Assembly: GCA_949751835.1 (NCBI GenBank)
Contig: CATKHK010000013.1
Location: 124,001 to 188,000 of the forward strand
From: Blepharisma japonicum
Taxonomy: Eukaryota; Ciliophora; Heterotrichea; Heterotrichida; Blepharismidae
DNA: 64,000 bases
Direction of reading: 5' to 3'
Below, piece by piece: positions 21,225-31,956 of this stretch; the first letter of the stretch is position 1; the number at the start of each line of letters is the position of its first letter. The notes below the pieces were generated by a model. It saw only the letters and a list, made by a program, of their open reading frames with translations, ran no database searches and was not told the DNA's origin. Position numbers and translations under genes: made by a program.

Positions 21225-22298
21225 ATGGTTTTAATTCATTATAGAACTTCTAAAGTAAGGGCATTTTTGAGGTTCAGGGATAATGAAGAAACCATAGTGC
21301 TACAAATGTCAGAGGATCCTCAATATAGAAACTGAAAATTTGTGTCGAGCAATTGTTTGGGGTGCTTTGAGATTATTGATGAAGAAAATCAAGAAGCTTC
21401 AAGCTTTGAAATAAATAATGATGGAGAATTTGCTGTTTATGACGGAAAACTAATAGAAATCGAAAGAAATAGCCAGAAAATAATGCTTTTATCAGATCTT
21501 GATAACACCCTTGTAGGATACAATGAAATAGCAAGATCTGCATTGAGAAGATTTAATGAATATTGAATAAGAAAACACTTATTTTCTGGCTCTAAATTAG
21601 TGTATAACACAGGCAGAGATTTTTGTCGATATATAAGCTTACTTAATGATGGCTTTGAACTATTAGAACCAGATTTGCTAATTACAGGTGCAGGAGTTGA
21701 AGCTTATACAATCAATTATTTTACAGGTGAGTATATTATTCATGAAAATATTTCTGATCTTTATGATCTTGAGCATTGGGATTCATCAACGGTCCAAAAA
21801 ATAATTGCGAGAGAATTTCCGTGGCTTTATACACCTGCTGAAAATAATGTTCACAAACTGAAAATCTGAATGAAAGCTAGTATGCAGGATTTTCTGCTGC
21901 ATTCTTCAGCTTTAAAATTATATTTTAAAAATCAAGAAAATTTGATAAGGTATGGGAAAATAATAAAGGCAAAAATTATTACAGCTGGAGATAATCCTGA
22001 GTGAAAAAATTTTCACTTCACAGCCCAAAATGGAGGAAAAAATTCTGGAGTAGCCTTTGCAAAGGCATTTTTCAATTTTGACGAAAAGTTGATGATTGCT
22101 GCTGGCGATTCTGGAAATGATACTGATATGTTTAAAGGAGAAATCTGAGGAATTATAGTCGGAAACTATGATGAAGATTTGAGGGCATGGCTTAATAAGA
22201 AGCCAAGAATAAACAAAGTAATTTCAAATTACAGTTTCGCTGATGGCATTATTGATGGAATAGAAAAAATAACAAAAATTATGTCTAATAGCCAATAA
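21225..22298 (+). CDS. S6PP-like HAD-superfamily phosphatase with N-terminal extension
   Basis: Phosphatase of 357 aa read through several TGA (Trp) codons. The HAD core starts at about residue 90: motif I LLSDLDNTLVGYNEIA (nucleophile Asp in DLDNT), then LVYNTGRDFCRYISLL, LLITGAGVEAYT and motif IV IAAGDSGNDTDMFKGE. The order, the GAGVE segment and the GIIVGNYDEDLRAW end match the sucrose-6-phosphate phosphatase family, which also includes related sugar-phosphate phosphatases. The first 85 residues are extra and beta-rich (RFRDNEETIVLQMSEDPQYR); they could be a carbohydrate-binding module, but that is a guess. It converges on LRRC23 with 10 bp between stops. Confidence 0.85.
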
Positions 22299-22308
22299 AA
22301 GGTTAAAA

Positions 22309-23277
22309 TTATTCTTGCTCTTTTTCTCTTTCTCTTTCAGCTGCTTCTTCAGCTAATCTTTCTGCTTCTTTTCTTGCATTTTCAGCAGCAATAAATCTTT
22401 CTTGAGCTTCATTATATGCCTCTTCTCGATCGTCTTGGGTGATTTCTTCTTTATTCACAAAATCAATTTTAGGAAGGACTATTAAAATTTCTTTTTTAGC
22501 ATTTCCACTAGGCTCTGCATTTAATGGGCAATCAATTAAGTTGAGTTTTTTCAATTTTTCTAATTTTTTTAATAATCCTAGTTGTTTGATATCAGTTACT
22601 TCATTTTCCCTCAAATTAAGATATTCTAGCTCGGGCAAATCAGAGACTTTTTCTTCTTCTAATACCTGGATTTTATTTTTCCTTAAATGCAGCTTTTTCA
22701 GCGATGGCAAGTCTTCTAACCCTTCTAACGAATTTATGTTATTCTGGGCTAAATACAGCTCTTGTAAATTTGGCATGCCCTTTAGCCCAATAAGTGAACT
22801 TATTTTATTTCCTCTCAGTTCTAGCACCTTTAGATTTGCATGTCCTTGAAAATCGCTGACGTTAGAAATTTCATTTTTACAAAGATTTAGGCTGAGGAGT
22901 TTTGGTACTTTAATAGAGGATAAATTTTTGATATTGTTATTGCTGAGATCCAAGAACTGTAAATAATGGAACGTTTCCTCGTTATTGAAAACTTCTAAAT
23001 TATTGACTCGGTTCCCTTTAAGATCTAATCTTAGCACATTCGGTATCTTGCTGATCACATCAATATTTTGTAAGCGGTTACCTGAGAGCTTGATATATCT
23101 CAAATGCTGATATTGACTTAAATCTTCTGAAATGGTTTCAATTTCTCTGTTCTCAAGCTCTAGCTTTAAAAAGGCATAAGAAGTCCCATCAAAAGTTCTG
23201 CCGACTTGCAAAAGTCCTCTTTTAATGACTTCAAAGTTCAGGACTTTTGATGTTGGCTCATCTTCACTATCACTCAT
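22309..23277 (-). CDS. LRRC23: LRRC23-like leucine-rich repeat protein (radial spoke)
   Basis: Axonemal LRR protein of 322 aa, linked in animals to radial spoke 3. After an acidic N-terminus (MSDSEDE) comes KRGLLQVGRTFDGTSYAFLK, matching the LRRC23 pre-repeat region. About eight SDS22-like LRRs follow, including LELRGNKISSLIGLKGMPNL and ELYLAQNNINSLEGLEDLPS, with the same ELRGN, YLAQN, LHLRKN and LNLREN series as human LRRC23. The end is a charged helix rich in Glu and Arg. The start at 23277 was chosen because it gives the family-like acidic N-terminus. The frame extends upstream to 23331 but that would overlap MIC10. Confidence 0.82.
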   Translation of the reverse strand: MSDSEDEPTSKVLNFEVIKRGLLQVGRTFDGTSYAFLKLELENREIETISEDLSQYQHLRYIKLSGNRLQNIDVISKIPNVLRLDLKGNRVNNLEVFNNEETFHYLQFLDLSNNNIKNLSSIKVPKLLSLNLCKNEISNVSDFQGHANLKVLELRGNKISSLIGLKGMPNLQELYLAQNNINSLEGLEDLPSLKKLHLRKNKIQVLEEEKVSDLPELEYLNLRENEVTDIKQLGLLKKLEKLKKLNLIDCPLNAEPSGNAKKEILIVLPKIDFVNKEEITQDDREEAYNEAQERFIAAENARKEAERLAEEAAEREREKEQE

Positions 23278-23288
23278 ATTTAAATAAT
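23278..23288. promoter_or_regulatory. 11-bp shared divergent start region
   Basis: Only 11 bp, all A or T (ATTTAAATAAT), separate the start codons of LRRC23 (minus) and MIC10 (plus). Promoters and 5' UTRs must be extremely short or overlap the neighbouring coding sequence. The starts are predicted, not mapped. Confidence 0.5.
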
Positions 23289-23501
23289 ATGGAAGGAAAT
23301 AATAGTCACGCAGAAAGCTGCATAAAAGCAATTGCGACTAATGCTGCTATTGGCGGTTTAGTAGGACTTGGCTTAGGATTGATTTTGGTGAAAACTAAAA
23401 GATTGCCATTTGTGCTGTATGGAGCAGGGTTCGGGACTGGGATAACTACACCAAAGTGCGAGCCTCTGATGGAGAGAATGAAAGCTAAGGTTAGTAACTA
23501 A
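23289..23501 (+). CDS. MIC10: MICOS complex subunit MIC10
   Basis: Mitochondrial inner-membrane protein that bends cristae junctions, 70 aa. It shows two short hydrophobic hairpin segments with the glycine-rich motifs typical of MIC10: GGLVGLGLGLILVKTKRLPF then VLYGAGFGTGITTPKCE. The positive loop (KTKR) and the RLPF-x-YGAGFGTG segment parallel the metazoan and fungal WPLxFGSGxGLG segment. The N-terminus MEGNNSHAESCIKAIATN lacks a presequence, as expected. ATG 23289 was chosen over the upstream frame, which would run into LRRC23. The downstream RING-FW gene begins 42 bp after its stop. Confidence 0.77.
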   Translation: MEGNNSHAESCIKAIATNAAIGGLVGLGLGLILVKTKRLPFVLYGAGFGTGITTPKCEPLMERMKAKVSN

Positions 23502-23543
23502 TTATATTTACGTAAATAAGCAATTTGATAGAAGATATAGAAT

Positions 23544-24605
23544 ATGGAAGAACTTATAGTGTGTGGAGTTTGTCTTGAAAGATTCGATATGTCTAATAAG
23601 GCTCCACTCATGCTGCTATGTGGGCATACATTTTGCAAGACTTGTCTTACGATGATGAATAAGAATGGCTTAGGAATTTTATGCCCAAATGATAGAACAA
23701 AAGATTTGCGATCACTAAATAGTTTGCCAAAAAATTTCTCATTAATATCTATCATTGAAGAACTAGATAATCGAAAAACAAAAAGCTTAAAAGTAGTAAT
23801 CCCAGCTAAAAGAGAAAATTTAAACAAGGCCAACACAGAAATAGAAGGATTAAAAGGGCTTAAAAAAGTCCTCACTGAAGAACAAGAAAGAAGCCTAAAA
23901 GAGCTTAAAGCAGGGTTTAAAAAAGTAAGAGAAGTTGTTGATAAAAAAGAAGTAGAACTCAGCAACTTAATAACACAAACTCATGGAAATTTAGACCAAA
24001 AAATATCAAAATTAGAAACAAGCTTGCAAAATTATATAAAAAATGAAGAAACGGAATTAAAAAAACTTGAAGAAATTAAAGCGAAAAGTGGAGAAGACTT
24101 TGAATTAGACTCTTCGAAATCCAAAATAATTGAACCTCCTTTATCAGAATGCGAAGAAGTCAAAGAAATGGTAAGCAAGCTTCCAGTAAAGGTACTTTTA
24201 GCACCAAGCAATATTGAAAATGCTATAAATAAGTCTGCAAGAATTTTAGATGAAACATTGGCTCGGGTCTCCCCACTAAGTGCCGTTTTTGTAAGAGATG
24301 TGAGAGTAATGGATGGGGATAGATTTGTAGCTGGAGCTTCATTCGTTAAAACTTGGAGACTGAGAAATGATGGCGAAGAAGCTTGAAATGAAGGATGCTG
24401 GTGCATGTTCTCTCATGGAGATTTTTCTGGTGAAGCTGTAGTTGTTGACTCTGCATGGGCTGGAGAAGAAGTAGATGTTTCAGTAATTTGTGTTGCTCCG
24501 AATAATCCAGGAAGGTTTAGGAGCTATTGAAAATTAGTTGATTGCGATGGATTAGTTTTTGGGCCTGTGCTGTGGACAGAAATTGTTGTATTTTCTGTAT
24601 CTTAA
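23544..24605 (+). CDS. RING, coiled coil and NBR1-type FW domain fusion protein
   Basis: Protein of 353 aa. Residues 7-50 form a RING finger with ligands C7, C10, C26, H28, C31, C34, C47 and D50 (C3HC3D). Residues about 90-185 are coiled coil. The last 100 residues, read through TGA (Trp) at 24384-24386 and two later sites, match the four-tryptophan (FW, Ig-like) domain of NBR1: FVKTWRLRNDGEEAW, then AGEEVDVSVICVAP, NNPGRFRSYWKLV and FGPVLWTEI. In NBR1-type autophagy receptors this domain binds cargo or microtubule partners. Coupling it to a RING suggests an E3 ligase in selective autophagy or quality control; that is inference. The standard code would cut the protein inside the FW domain. 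Confidence 0.87.
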
Positions 24606-24743
24606 GAATTAGATGTCTATTCTAACTAAATAATTTAAATAATAGCAATAGCTTTAAAAAGTTTTAAGGAGAGCTAATAATAATTTTTTTTAAAAAAATT
24701 TTATTTTTGTTATTAAAATTATTATAATAATTTTCATAAATCT
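24606..24743. other. AT-palindromic spacer between convergent genes
   Basis: Contains AATTTTTTTTAAAAAAATT near 24687 and further self-complementary A/T runs, between the 3' ends of the RING-FW gene and SPEF2. It may serve as a bidirectional 3'-end region; composition alone could also produce this. Confidence 0.35.
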
Positions 24744-27700
24744 TTATATTGATATTAATTCTTTTTCCCACGCTTCTACAATATCATGGCTTGCTTTCTG
24801 TTTGATTAATTGACTTATTTCTTCTTTTTGAGATTGTTGTGCTTCTTTCATTAAATATGATAAAAATGAAGTCCACTTTAAGAACCCTCTTTGCTCATTA
24901 TCATAAGTATTAACTAATCCGATTATTTCCCCATACGATTTTAATCTCCATTTTTCAGGAAGACTATCGACGTTGTCTAGTAAAGCGCTTAGCTTCTTTC
25001 TTCTGAAAATTATATTTGCCATTACATTTACGTTAATAAGTAAAGGATACTGTAAAAATTCTTCAACTATTGATCGAAGCTGAGGTGTTGAAAATTTTGT
25101 CGGAGAAATTGGCTCTTTTGGAGGTATAACACGAGAAGGGACTGCTTTAAAAGTTATTATATCTTCGTGGGTTATTGCATCTAAAGTCTTCAGCTCTAAA
25201 AGTGGCTGGATTTTTATCTGTTTTTCTATAGAGTTTCTGATTATGTTAGAAATTTCTTCCATTGCTTTATTTTCTGCCAAAATAGCTGAATATATCCACT
25301 TTTCCATTCTTTCATAAATTTTGATGGTTTCTTGTTCTATCTCTTTTATCCTTAATTTACCCCAATTTTTAGCTCTATCCACTCTATATATCAAAATTTC
25401 ATGCTCTTTTTTAATCACTGCTTCCATTTCTAGCTGAATTTCAGTCCTTTCAATCTTTTCTTCTTCCTTCTTACCTTTAGGCACGGCTTTTTTCGCTTTC
25501 GGATCTTTCACCTCTTTTTCTTCTTCAGCAGTTGGCATATATGGAGGAGTTTGTAAAATTCTATCACACAATTTATCAATATTTTCATTTGGATTTAGCC
25601 CTTCCAATACTAAATCAATCTGAGGAATTTCACATTTCGGAAGTTTTCTTTTTTCTAAAGCTGCATAATAATCATTCAAAATTTGTATGGAAGCTCCATA
25701 TCGCTGGTATTCAGCTTGAAGAACTGCTTGGACTTGTCTTATAATTAAATCAGACTGCCCTTCAAGCCAGCCACAACTTTTTAGGTCTTTTAGCTCTTCT
25801 TCTGCTTCCAGTTGTCTTTTTTCAATGATGTCCCAGATTTGGTTGCATAAATCTTCAGTTCTTTGATGAAGTTCAGCTATTGTAACTTGGTCTTCTCTCA
25901 TATCTAGATTTTCATCTGAAAACTGATTGAAGTCCATTTGGAACTTGATTAAAAAGTCTTGCTTTTCAGAAGGTCTATATAAAAACTCTAAAAATTCTTC
26001 TTGAATTTGCTTTAAGTACTGAGTTGAGACAGTTCGCTGATGTCTTTCAAGCTCGAAAACTTGTAGCAGAGCTGTTACATAAATGTCTTGCTGTACTTCC
26101 CAAAATTCCCATATCCCATCAGGCTTTTCTTGGACATCTGGGAAAGTTTTATCTTGATAAGGCTCTTCATATAGAGTGGTTTCTTTTTGGTCTTCTTTAA
26201 GCATTTCTAAATTTTCCCTTTTTCTATCTAAAGCTTCTTGCGCTTCAAGTGCTGCTGCATCTTCTTCCTCCTTCTTTTCTTGTTCTTCACGTTGTAATTT
26301 TTCATTTAATTTTCTTCTTTTTTGAATGAGGTCTTCAACAAGCTCTTCAATTTCTTTGCCGCTTTCCATTATTGGCTTATTTGTATCAATGTTTACTAAA
26401 ATTGATCTTTGGTCTTTTCCAAACTGCCAAAGTCACTCTGTTAACTCATGTGCATGCTTATCTAATGCAGCCATTCGGTCTACAATAGCACCTCTATGCT
26501 CATTTATTTTATCATCAGGCTGCAAATTTTCTATCAATGGAGATTCGTTTAGGGTAGGGACATCATCTTCAATATGATAAAGAAGATTTGTCTTAGGGTC
26601 AATTCTCCTACCAAATGACCGTCTTAGGCACTCTTTTTTATCAGCCCAAAGTCATATCAAATAGTCTAATCCTGATTTATGCAAACCTTTATTTTCCAGA
26701 GGCTTGTGCTCTAATGGGGAAATTTTTAGCACTTTTTCAATATTTATTTCTTTTTGTGATTTTTCTTTTTCAAGAGGATCTTTGAAATTAGTTAAAGCTT
26801 CTTCTAATAGCTTAGCTTGGCTTGAAGTTGTTGGGAAATCTACTATTATCCATCCAGCTTCATTAGAGAACTTTATTTTTTCAACAATTAAATTTGCAAT
26901 GTCTTCATCCTTTAAGGTTTTGCCTTCATACAAAGAATCAGCATTGGCTTTTGAAATTATATCTTTTACTTCTATGATGTCTATATTATATCTTGCTTTT
27001 AAGCGGCCTGCATGAGTACTTTTTCCACTATAAGGATACCCTATCATAGCTAGTTTGATTGGAGGGCATGGCAAAAGATTGCCTTTATTTGGAGCCTTTG
27101 ATTCAAAATTCCAGTCAATCAGCTTCAATAGAACATCAGTAAATTTAAAATTAAAAATTGAGGTGTTATAATTCCACTGTCCTTTTCCTAAGATATAGTC
27201 ATCAAGCTCTCTTATATTGAGTGTTTCATTGTTTCCTAAAATTACATTTGAGCCATCTTTAAATAGCTGAACCCATTCATTCCAGTATCTTTTATCAAGC
27301 TCTTCTGAGTTTTTATTCTGCTGGAATGCATAAACTTCTTCAGTTATTCCAAGCAGCAGCTCAATCATGCTTTCTATGTCTTTTCCTTTCTCATTTCTCT
27401 GCTCAACTTGTAGATCAATTTCTAGCCTATGAGCTCTAGCTTCTTCAAGCCCTACTTCAGTTCACATGCTATCAGTCCACCTCTCTAGCATCTTTTTCTC
27501 TTTTAGCTGGGCAATATCTGAGTCATATTCACGTCTTCTTTCATATCTGACTTCTCTTAGTTTCCTATGAGCGACCATAAGTTCTGTATTGTGAGTAACT
27601 TTTCATATGCTATTAACTGCATCTTCTTCTATATTAGACAGAATATCTAGCTTTTTTAAAGCTAGGTCTTGTCGGTGATTGACTTCTTCTGATACTTCAA

Positions 27701-28667
27701 GTTGATTTATCCTAGCTGCCATCGTTCTTCGCTTGACATCTCTTTCCTGTGTAGTTATTGTAGCTGGGGTTGAGCCCCTAAAATAAGATGCAGTTTGGGC
27801 CATCATTTGTTCTGCTTTATAAGGCTTGATCGATATCCCATGTTCCTTCATAGTTTTTGCTTCAAATTCATTGATTCCATTAATTTCTTCGTTAACTTCC
27901 TTGTTATACATAGTATCTGCAGCATTTTTAGCATACTGAAACTGCTTTAATTTATATGTCAGCTCCATATTCTCTCTTTTTTTCTTGATTTCCATATTAT
28001 GATTCCAATCTTGTACCCCTTTTTGTTCCCAATCTAACATAAAACCTGCAACTCTTTGCATCTTATTAATCTCGGCATTTCTTTTGTCTTCCTTTAATTT
28101 TATTTCTCTTTCAGCTTCATTGATTTTATCTTTCTGAGCTCGTTTTTCATTTCTTATTTGAAATTGAGCAAATTTATCCATCTTTTTTTCAAGATTGACT
28201 TCTTTTTGAGCTCGGTTCATCCTTTGAAGCCTCGTCAGTATACTTTTCTTTTCCATCTCGTCAAATTGAGTACGTTCTGGTCGTATTCTTTTGACTGGGG
28301 GCTGCTCCTTTATTTTTCCTTTCTTTAATAAACTTACATCTGTAGGAGGAGAGGTTTTTTCTAAAGCCATTTTCAGCTGATAAAGCAGCTTGATGGCAGC
28401 CCCTTTTTCTTTTTTGATGATGCTGTTAATGATGTTGGTGTCAAATTTCACCCCAAGAGACTGGAAGACTTCTATCATATGAATGAAGTTGAATAATACA
28501 TTGTCTCGTGTATGCATATCTTTAAAAGAATCAAAATCAGACTGCTGATTGAATTTGTAGAGAAGCTCACCAAGAAGGTAGCCATTTGAAAAATCTTCTT
28601 CAAAGTTGCTTATTTTCTTTGAAAGTTCAACTTCGCTATTTAGCCAAGTTTCGAGGAGTTGTGCCAT
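24744..28667 (-). CDS. SPEF2: SPEF2/CPC1-like central-pair protein
   Basis: Ciliary central-apparatus protein, 1307 aa, in one frame that is open throughout if TGA is Trp (five or more TGA codons, for example near 27603 and 26652). Residues 1-105 are the CH-like domain of the SPEF family (MAQLLETWLNSEVELSKKIS). Long charged coiled coil follows. Around residues 535-650 is an adenylate/nucleoside-kinase-like domain with a P-loop GYPYSGKST at 543. More coiled coil and EF-hand-like helices close the protein. The CH plus adenylate-kinase plus coiled-coil layout is typical of SPEF2/KPL2 and Chlamydomonas CPC1. Human SPEF2 is longer (about 1,820 aa). Under the standard code it would falsely appear as three genes. 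Confidence 0.9.
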
Positions 28668-28807
28668 AACTGTTTATCAAAAAATTAGATTATTTGTTTT
28701 ATATAGACAAAAAATTAAATCCTTTTAATTATTAAGTTTATAGAGAAGATTAAGAGAGTTAATTTGGGCAATGTCCATTTCATATTGATTTAATTGATTG
28801 CTCTTTT

Positions 28808-29575
28808 ATGAAAAAATATTCATCACAAACGGTATTTCAAGGAAGCTTTAAAGGTGGCCAAACATGTGAAAAACTCTTAAATACCTTAGACTCAATATAC
28901 ACGAATTTTCATAATCCTTATATTACTTTTCCATTTGATTTTTCGCCCTTTTTAGGAAAATCATTTAAGTCCTCAAACCTAGACGTATCAAGTGCCGTGC
29001 CCAAGAACAATTTTTCTTATGGAGTTTTCGAGAATTTCCAAAAAGAAAAATGAAATAAGCCAAATCGTCAATTAATTTTGCATTCCAGAGCAAGGCAAGG
29101 TTATCATCAGTCTTCAAAAAACTTAACAAGTGAATTTGCTTTATCATCTGTAGTAAATGGAGAGTTTGCAACTTGTCCAAATTCTCCTGAGAATTTTTCT
29201 AATAAAGCTACCAGGCCAAAAACTGCTACAAAAATGAATGGAACAAGACCTGGGAAATTTTATAGAGATTTTGGGAAAAGTTTTACAAGAACTAATTCGA
29301 ATGTTATAGGAAAGTAATTTAAAATTAGGCTGGAAATAGAAGGAAAAAAAGGAAAAATTGATAAAATGCGAATCAAGAGAATCATTAAAACTTCCAGTAA
29401 AAATGATAAAAGGAAGCTTTCAGACTCTAAACTGAATAAAAGTATCACTTGCAACCTAGAAAATGCAAATGATCTTAAAGTGGAAATGCCTATAATTAGA
29501 GTAACATCCAAGAAGAATATAAAGGATAAAAATATTCAAAAAGAGATCACTATCGGAAATCTAGAACCTTGATAA
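28808..29575 (+). CDS. Basic unrecognised protein, two exons
   Basis: Protein of 250 aa. Exon 1 (28808-29313) reads through a TGA (Trp) at 29051-29053. A 15-nt intron at 29314-29328 then joins exon 2 in frame, making a Lys codon across the junction. The protein is Ser/Asn/Lys-rich and probably largely disordered, with a net positive charge (RPKTATKMNGTRPGKFYRDF). It has no membrane segment or recognisable domain. It diverges from SPEF2 with 140 bp between starts. Stop is TAA after a final TGA-encoded Trp. It could be a cytoskeleton-associated protein, but no evidence fixes this. Confidence 0.72.
29314..29328 (+). other. 15-nt intron
   Basis: GTAATTTAAAATTAG, phase 2. Retention would give an in-frame TAA two codons in. 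Confidence 0.85.
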
Positions 29576-29646
29576 ATTATTATCGAAAATGTTGATACTT
29601 ATTAATTATAATTTTTTAAAATATTCAAAAATTTATTAATTATTAA

Positions 29647-30966
29647 ATGCATAAAAGATGTTTCAAAGAAGATTGCAAAAACAAGCCAATTCTGACCTGT
29701 TCCTGTGTTCCTAATCGATTTTATATGTGTAGTGAGCATTATACAGAACATATTGAATCAGGCAATCTCAGTGATCACAAAATTGTTGAAATTTATACTG
29801 CTCCAAATTTTGAAACAAAACAAATTGCAATTGAAAAACTTTCTAATATACAAGAAGAAGCAGCCAAAACGATAACAGAAATTTTAAAAAAGTCTTCTGA
29901 ACTTATCCAAAATATAGAAAATTGTGTTGAAAAATCATGTGAAATCTTACTTAAGTTAGACTCAAGATGTATGGAAATAATTGAAGAGATTAATTCTATC
30001 AAAGAAATCTCGAATTTTAGCCAGCTAAATTATGTTGAAAATTTATTGAATTTAAAGATTGAAGATGCAGAAAATATTTTAAGCGACTGGAAGTTCCCTA
30101 ACCTAAATTTCAATATGACTAAATCTTTAGATTTTGTTAAAGATCTTTTCAATATCAATTTTTTATCAAATTTTTTATCTTTTGACCAAAATGTTGAGTC
30201 TGAGGAAAATGAATTGCTATTTTTTAAATGCTTCTCAAAAGAGCTAATATCTGTCAATGTTTCAAGTCTCAAAACTAGGTCACTTCATTTACAATTAAAT
30301 GAAAAAATAAACAGCAGCACTTGTTTATGCTTACTTCCTGATAAAAGCATATTTTGTTATGGAAATTTAACTAATGAATACTCAGGGGCCACGTTTATTA
30401 TTGAAAATTCTTTAAAGGTTGCTCAGCTGCCTAGTGGCACTCCATGCACAGGTTCAGGAGCAGTTTATATGAAAGGATGTGTTTATACTTTTGGAGGGAA
30501 AAATAATGAAGGAACCATGAAACGAGCTGAAAAATTTAATTTTATACAAAATTCTTGGGAATCTTTACCATCACTTCCTCAATCTGCTGATTTCTGCTCA
30601 TGTGTTGTGTTTAACGAACAAATTTTAATATCAGGCCGAGGCAACAACAAAATATTTTCCTATAATCCAGTCACAAATAAATATACAAAAATTTATACTT
30701 TCAGCTCTGAAGATCAAAAACTTTTATGCCTAGGTAATGAAAGGGTGTATGCAATTTTATCTGGAAACGTTATATATGAAAGCAAAGCAAATGACATAAC
30801 AAAATGGCATGTTGTCTGTGAAGAAGTTCTGAATTTAGGCTACTTGATTTCCTATCAGCATTATCATTCAAATTCAGTTTTTTTTATAAATCACGACTAT
30901 AAGCTATTTAGGTTTGATTTACAGTGTAAAGAAGTTTTTATGGTAGATGAGCTCAGTAATATGTAA
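29647..30966 (+). CDS. Zinc-binding, coiled-coil, kelch-repeat protein
   Basis: Protein of 439 aa. The N-terminal 50 residues hold a B-box-like set of Cys and His (CFKEDCKNKPILTCSC, then CSEHYTEH and a later DH). Residues about 60-170 are helical or coiled coil. From about 200 to the end are kelch-like beta-propeller blades, the clearest being YMKGCVYTFGGKNNEGTMKR and NEQILISGRGNNKIFSYNP. B-box plus coiled coil plus propeller is a TRIM-like layout without a RING; such proteins often act as adaptors. There is no TGA codon or intron. The partner is unknown. Confidence 0.8.
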   Translation: MHKRCFKEDCKNKPILTCSCVPNRFYMCSEHYTEHIESGNLSDHKIVEIYTAPNFETKQIAIEKLSNIQEEAAKTITEILKKSSELIQNIENCVEKSCEILLKLDSRCMEIIEEINSIKEISNFSQLNYVENLLNLKIEDAENILSDWKFPNLNFNMTKSLDFVKDLFNINFLSNFLSFDQNVESEENELLFFKCFSKELISVNVSSLKTRSLHLQLNEKINSSTCLCLLPDKSIFCYGNLTNEYSGATFIIENSLKVAQLPSGTPCTGSGAVYMKGCVYTFGGKNNEGTMKRAEKFNFIQNSWESLPSLPQSADFCSCVVFNEQILISGRGNNKIFSYNPVTNKYTKIYTFSSEDQKLLCLGNERVYAILSGNVIYESKANDITKWHVVCEEVLNLGYLISYQHYHSNSVFFINHDYKLFRFDLQCKEVFMVDELSNM

Positions 30967-31006
30967 TAAATTGATAGTTTTATTAGATCTTAGTTATATT
31001 TTATAA

Positions 31007-31405
31007 ATGGATAAAACAGTTAGACTATCCCCATTCAAAGTAATTCAAGATGACGCAGATCAAGGCTCAGATACTTATAGAGCCTTTCGGCTTAGTTCCT
31101 CTAAGCCAAGCCCAGTACCGAAACTTAGGCTTTCGCTGCCTTCTTTGACAACAGGATCCGTCTATATTTCACCCCGAGAAAGAAGGAAGCAGTCTTTAAC
31201 TTCAAGATATACAGATCAATTTTCCTTTGTTCATAGTGAGTTTTGTACACCAAAAGTAGTAAAGGCTTCCCATGATATTTCTATTCCAAGTCCTAGGAGA
31301 AATTTCAAAACAGCTTGTTTGACTACTAAACCTGAAACAATTTTGCTTAATAATAGAAAAGTTTCAAGAAATTTAATTATGGATTACTTTCCAAGTTGTA
31401 ATTAA
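31007..31405 (+). CDS. Small Ser/Arg-rich protein
   Basis: Unrecognised protein of 132 aa that starts 41 bp after the kelch gene on the same strand. It is rich in Ser, Arg, Lys and Pro (KPSPVPKLRLSLPSLTTG; YISPRERRKQS). Many SP and RxxS patterns suggest phosphorylation, but no domain is seen. It has no membrane segment. The start is an ATG and the stop is TAA. Probably disordered; function unknown. Confidence 0.65.
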   Translation: MDKTVRLSPFKVIQDDADQGSDTYRAFRLSSSKPSPVPKLRLSLPSLTTGSVYISPRERRKQSLTSRYTDQFSFVHSEFCTPKVVKASHDISIPSPRRNFKTACLTTKPETILLNNRKVSRNLIMDYFPSCN

Positions 31406-31956
31406 ACAATTTTTCAGAATAATTTTATACACGAATTAATAAAAATACTTTAAAATATTGTGAAACAGCTTGAAATACAAATTGCGGATAGAAAATATGG
31501 CTTAAAATTAGAAATTTAGCTTATCATTTAATGTTAAAGAGCCTATCTCTCGTATTTTTGAATAGTTTTATAATTCATTGAATGCTCAAATTTAAGTGCT
31601 TGCATATAAGTACCTTTTAAAACACTTAAATCTGATTTTTCATTTCACACCAGATAATCTGAAGTAAAATGATAAGAAATTCAATGGTGATTGTCATATA
31701 GATATAGAAAAAGACGAAATTAAATTTAATTCACCTTTATTTCTTTGAAAGTTATGATTATAGTGAAATGATAGGCTTTTCATTCATATTAATTTTCTGT
31801 ATTGATTCTATGCATATATTTCTCTATTTGCAGGTGGCAAATTTCATTGATGAAATATGAAACTGATTTTATTGAGTTGAAAATTAAGAAAGTTAGCTTA
31901 ATATTAAATAGTTTCGCTTAAAAATCATTTCCTAGAATTAACAGAATAAAATTAAT
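31406..31956. other. Intergenic, no gene seen
   Basis: Gap of 551 bp between convergent genes. It is AT-rich, with many stops in all frames even with TGA as Trp. No RNA gene or repeat was recognised. Confidence 0.55.

Noticed and set aside
22439-22849. 136-codon plus-strand frame
   Set aside because: Antisense shadow of the LRRC23 repeats; Ser/Phe-rich composition is typical of reversed Leu/Lys/Glu codons.
24032-24406. 124-codon minus-strand frame
   Set aside because: Antisense shadow of the RING-FW gene.
24744-28667. Three separate minus-strand genes under the standard code
   Set aside because: All three lie in one frame and the gaps contain only TGA interruptions; together they give the full SPEF2 domain order.
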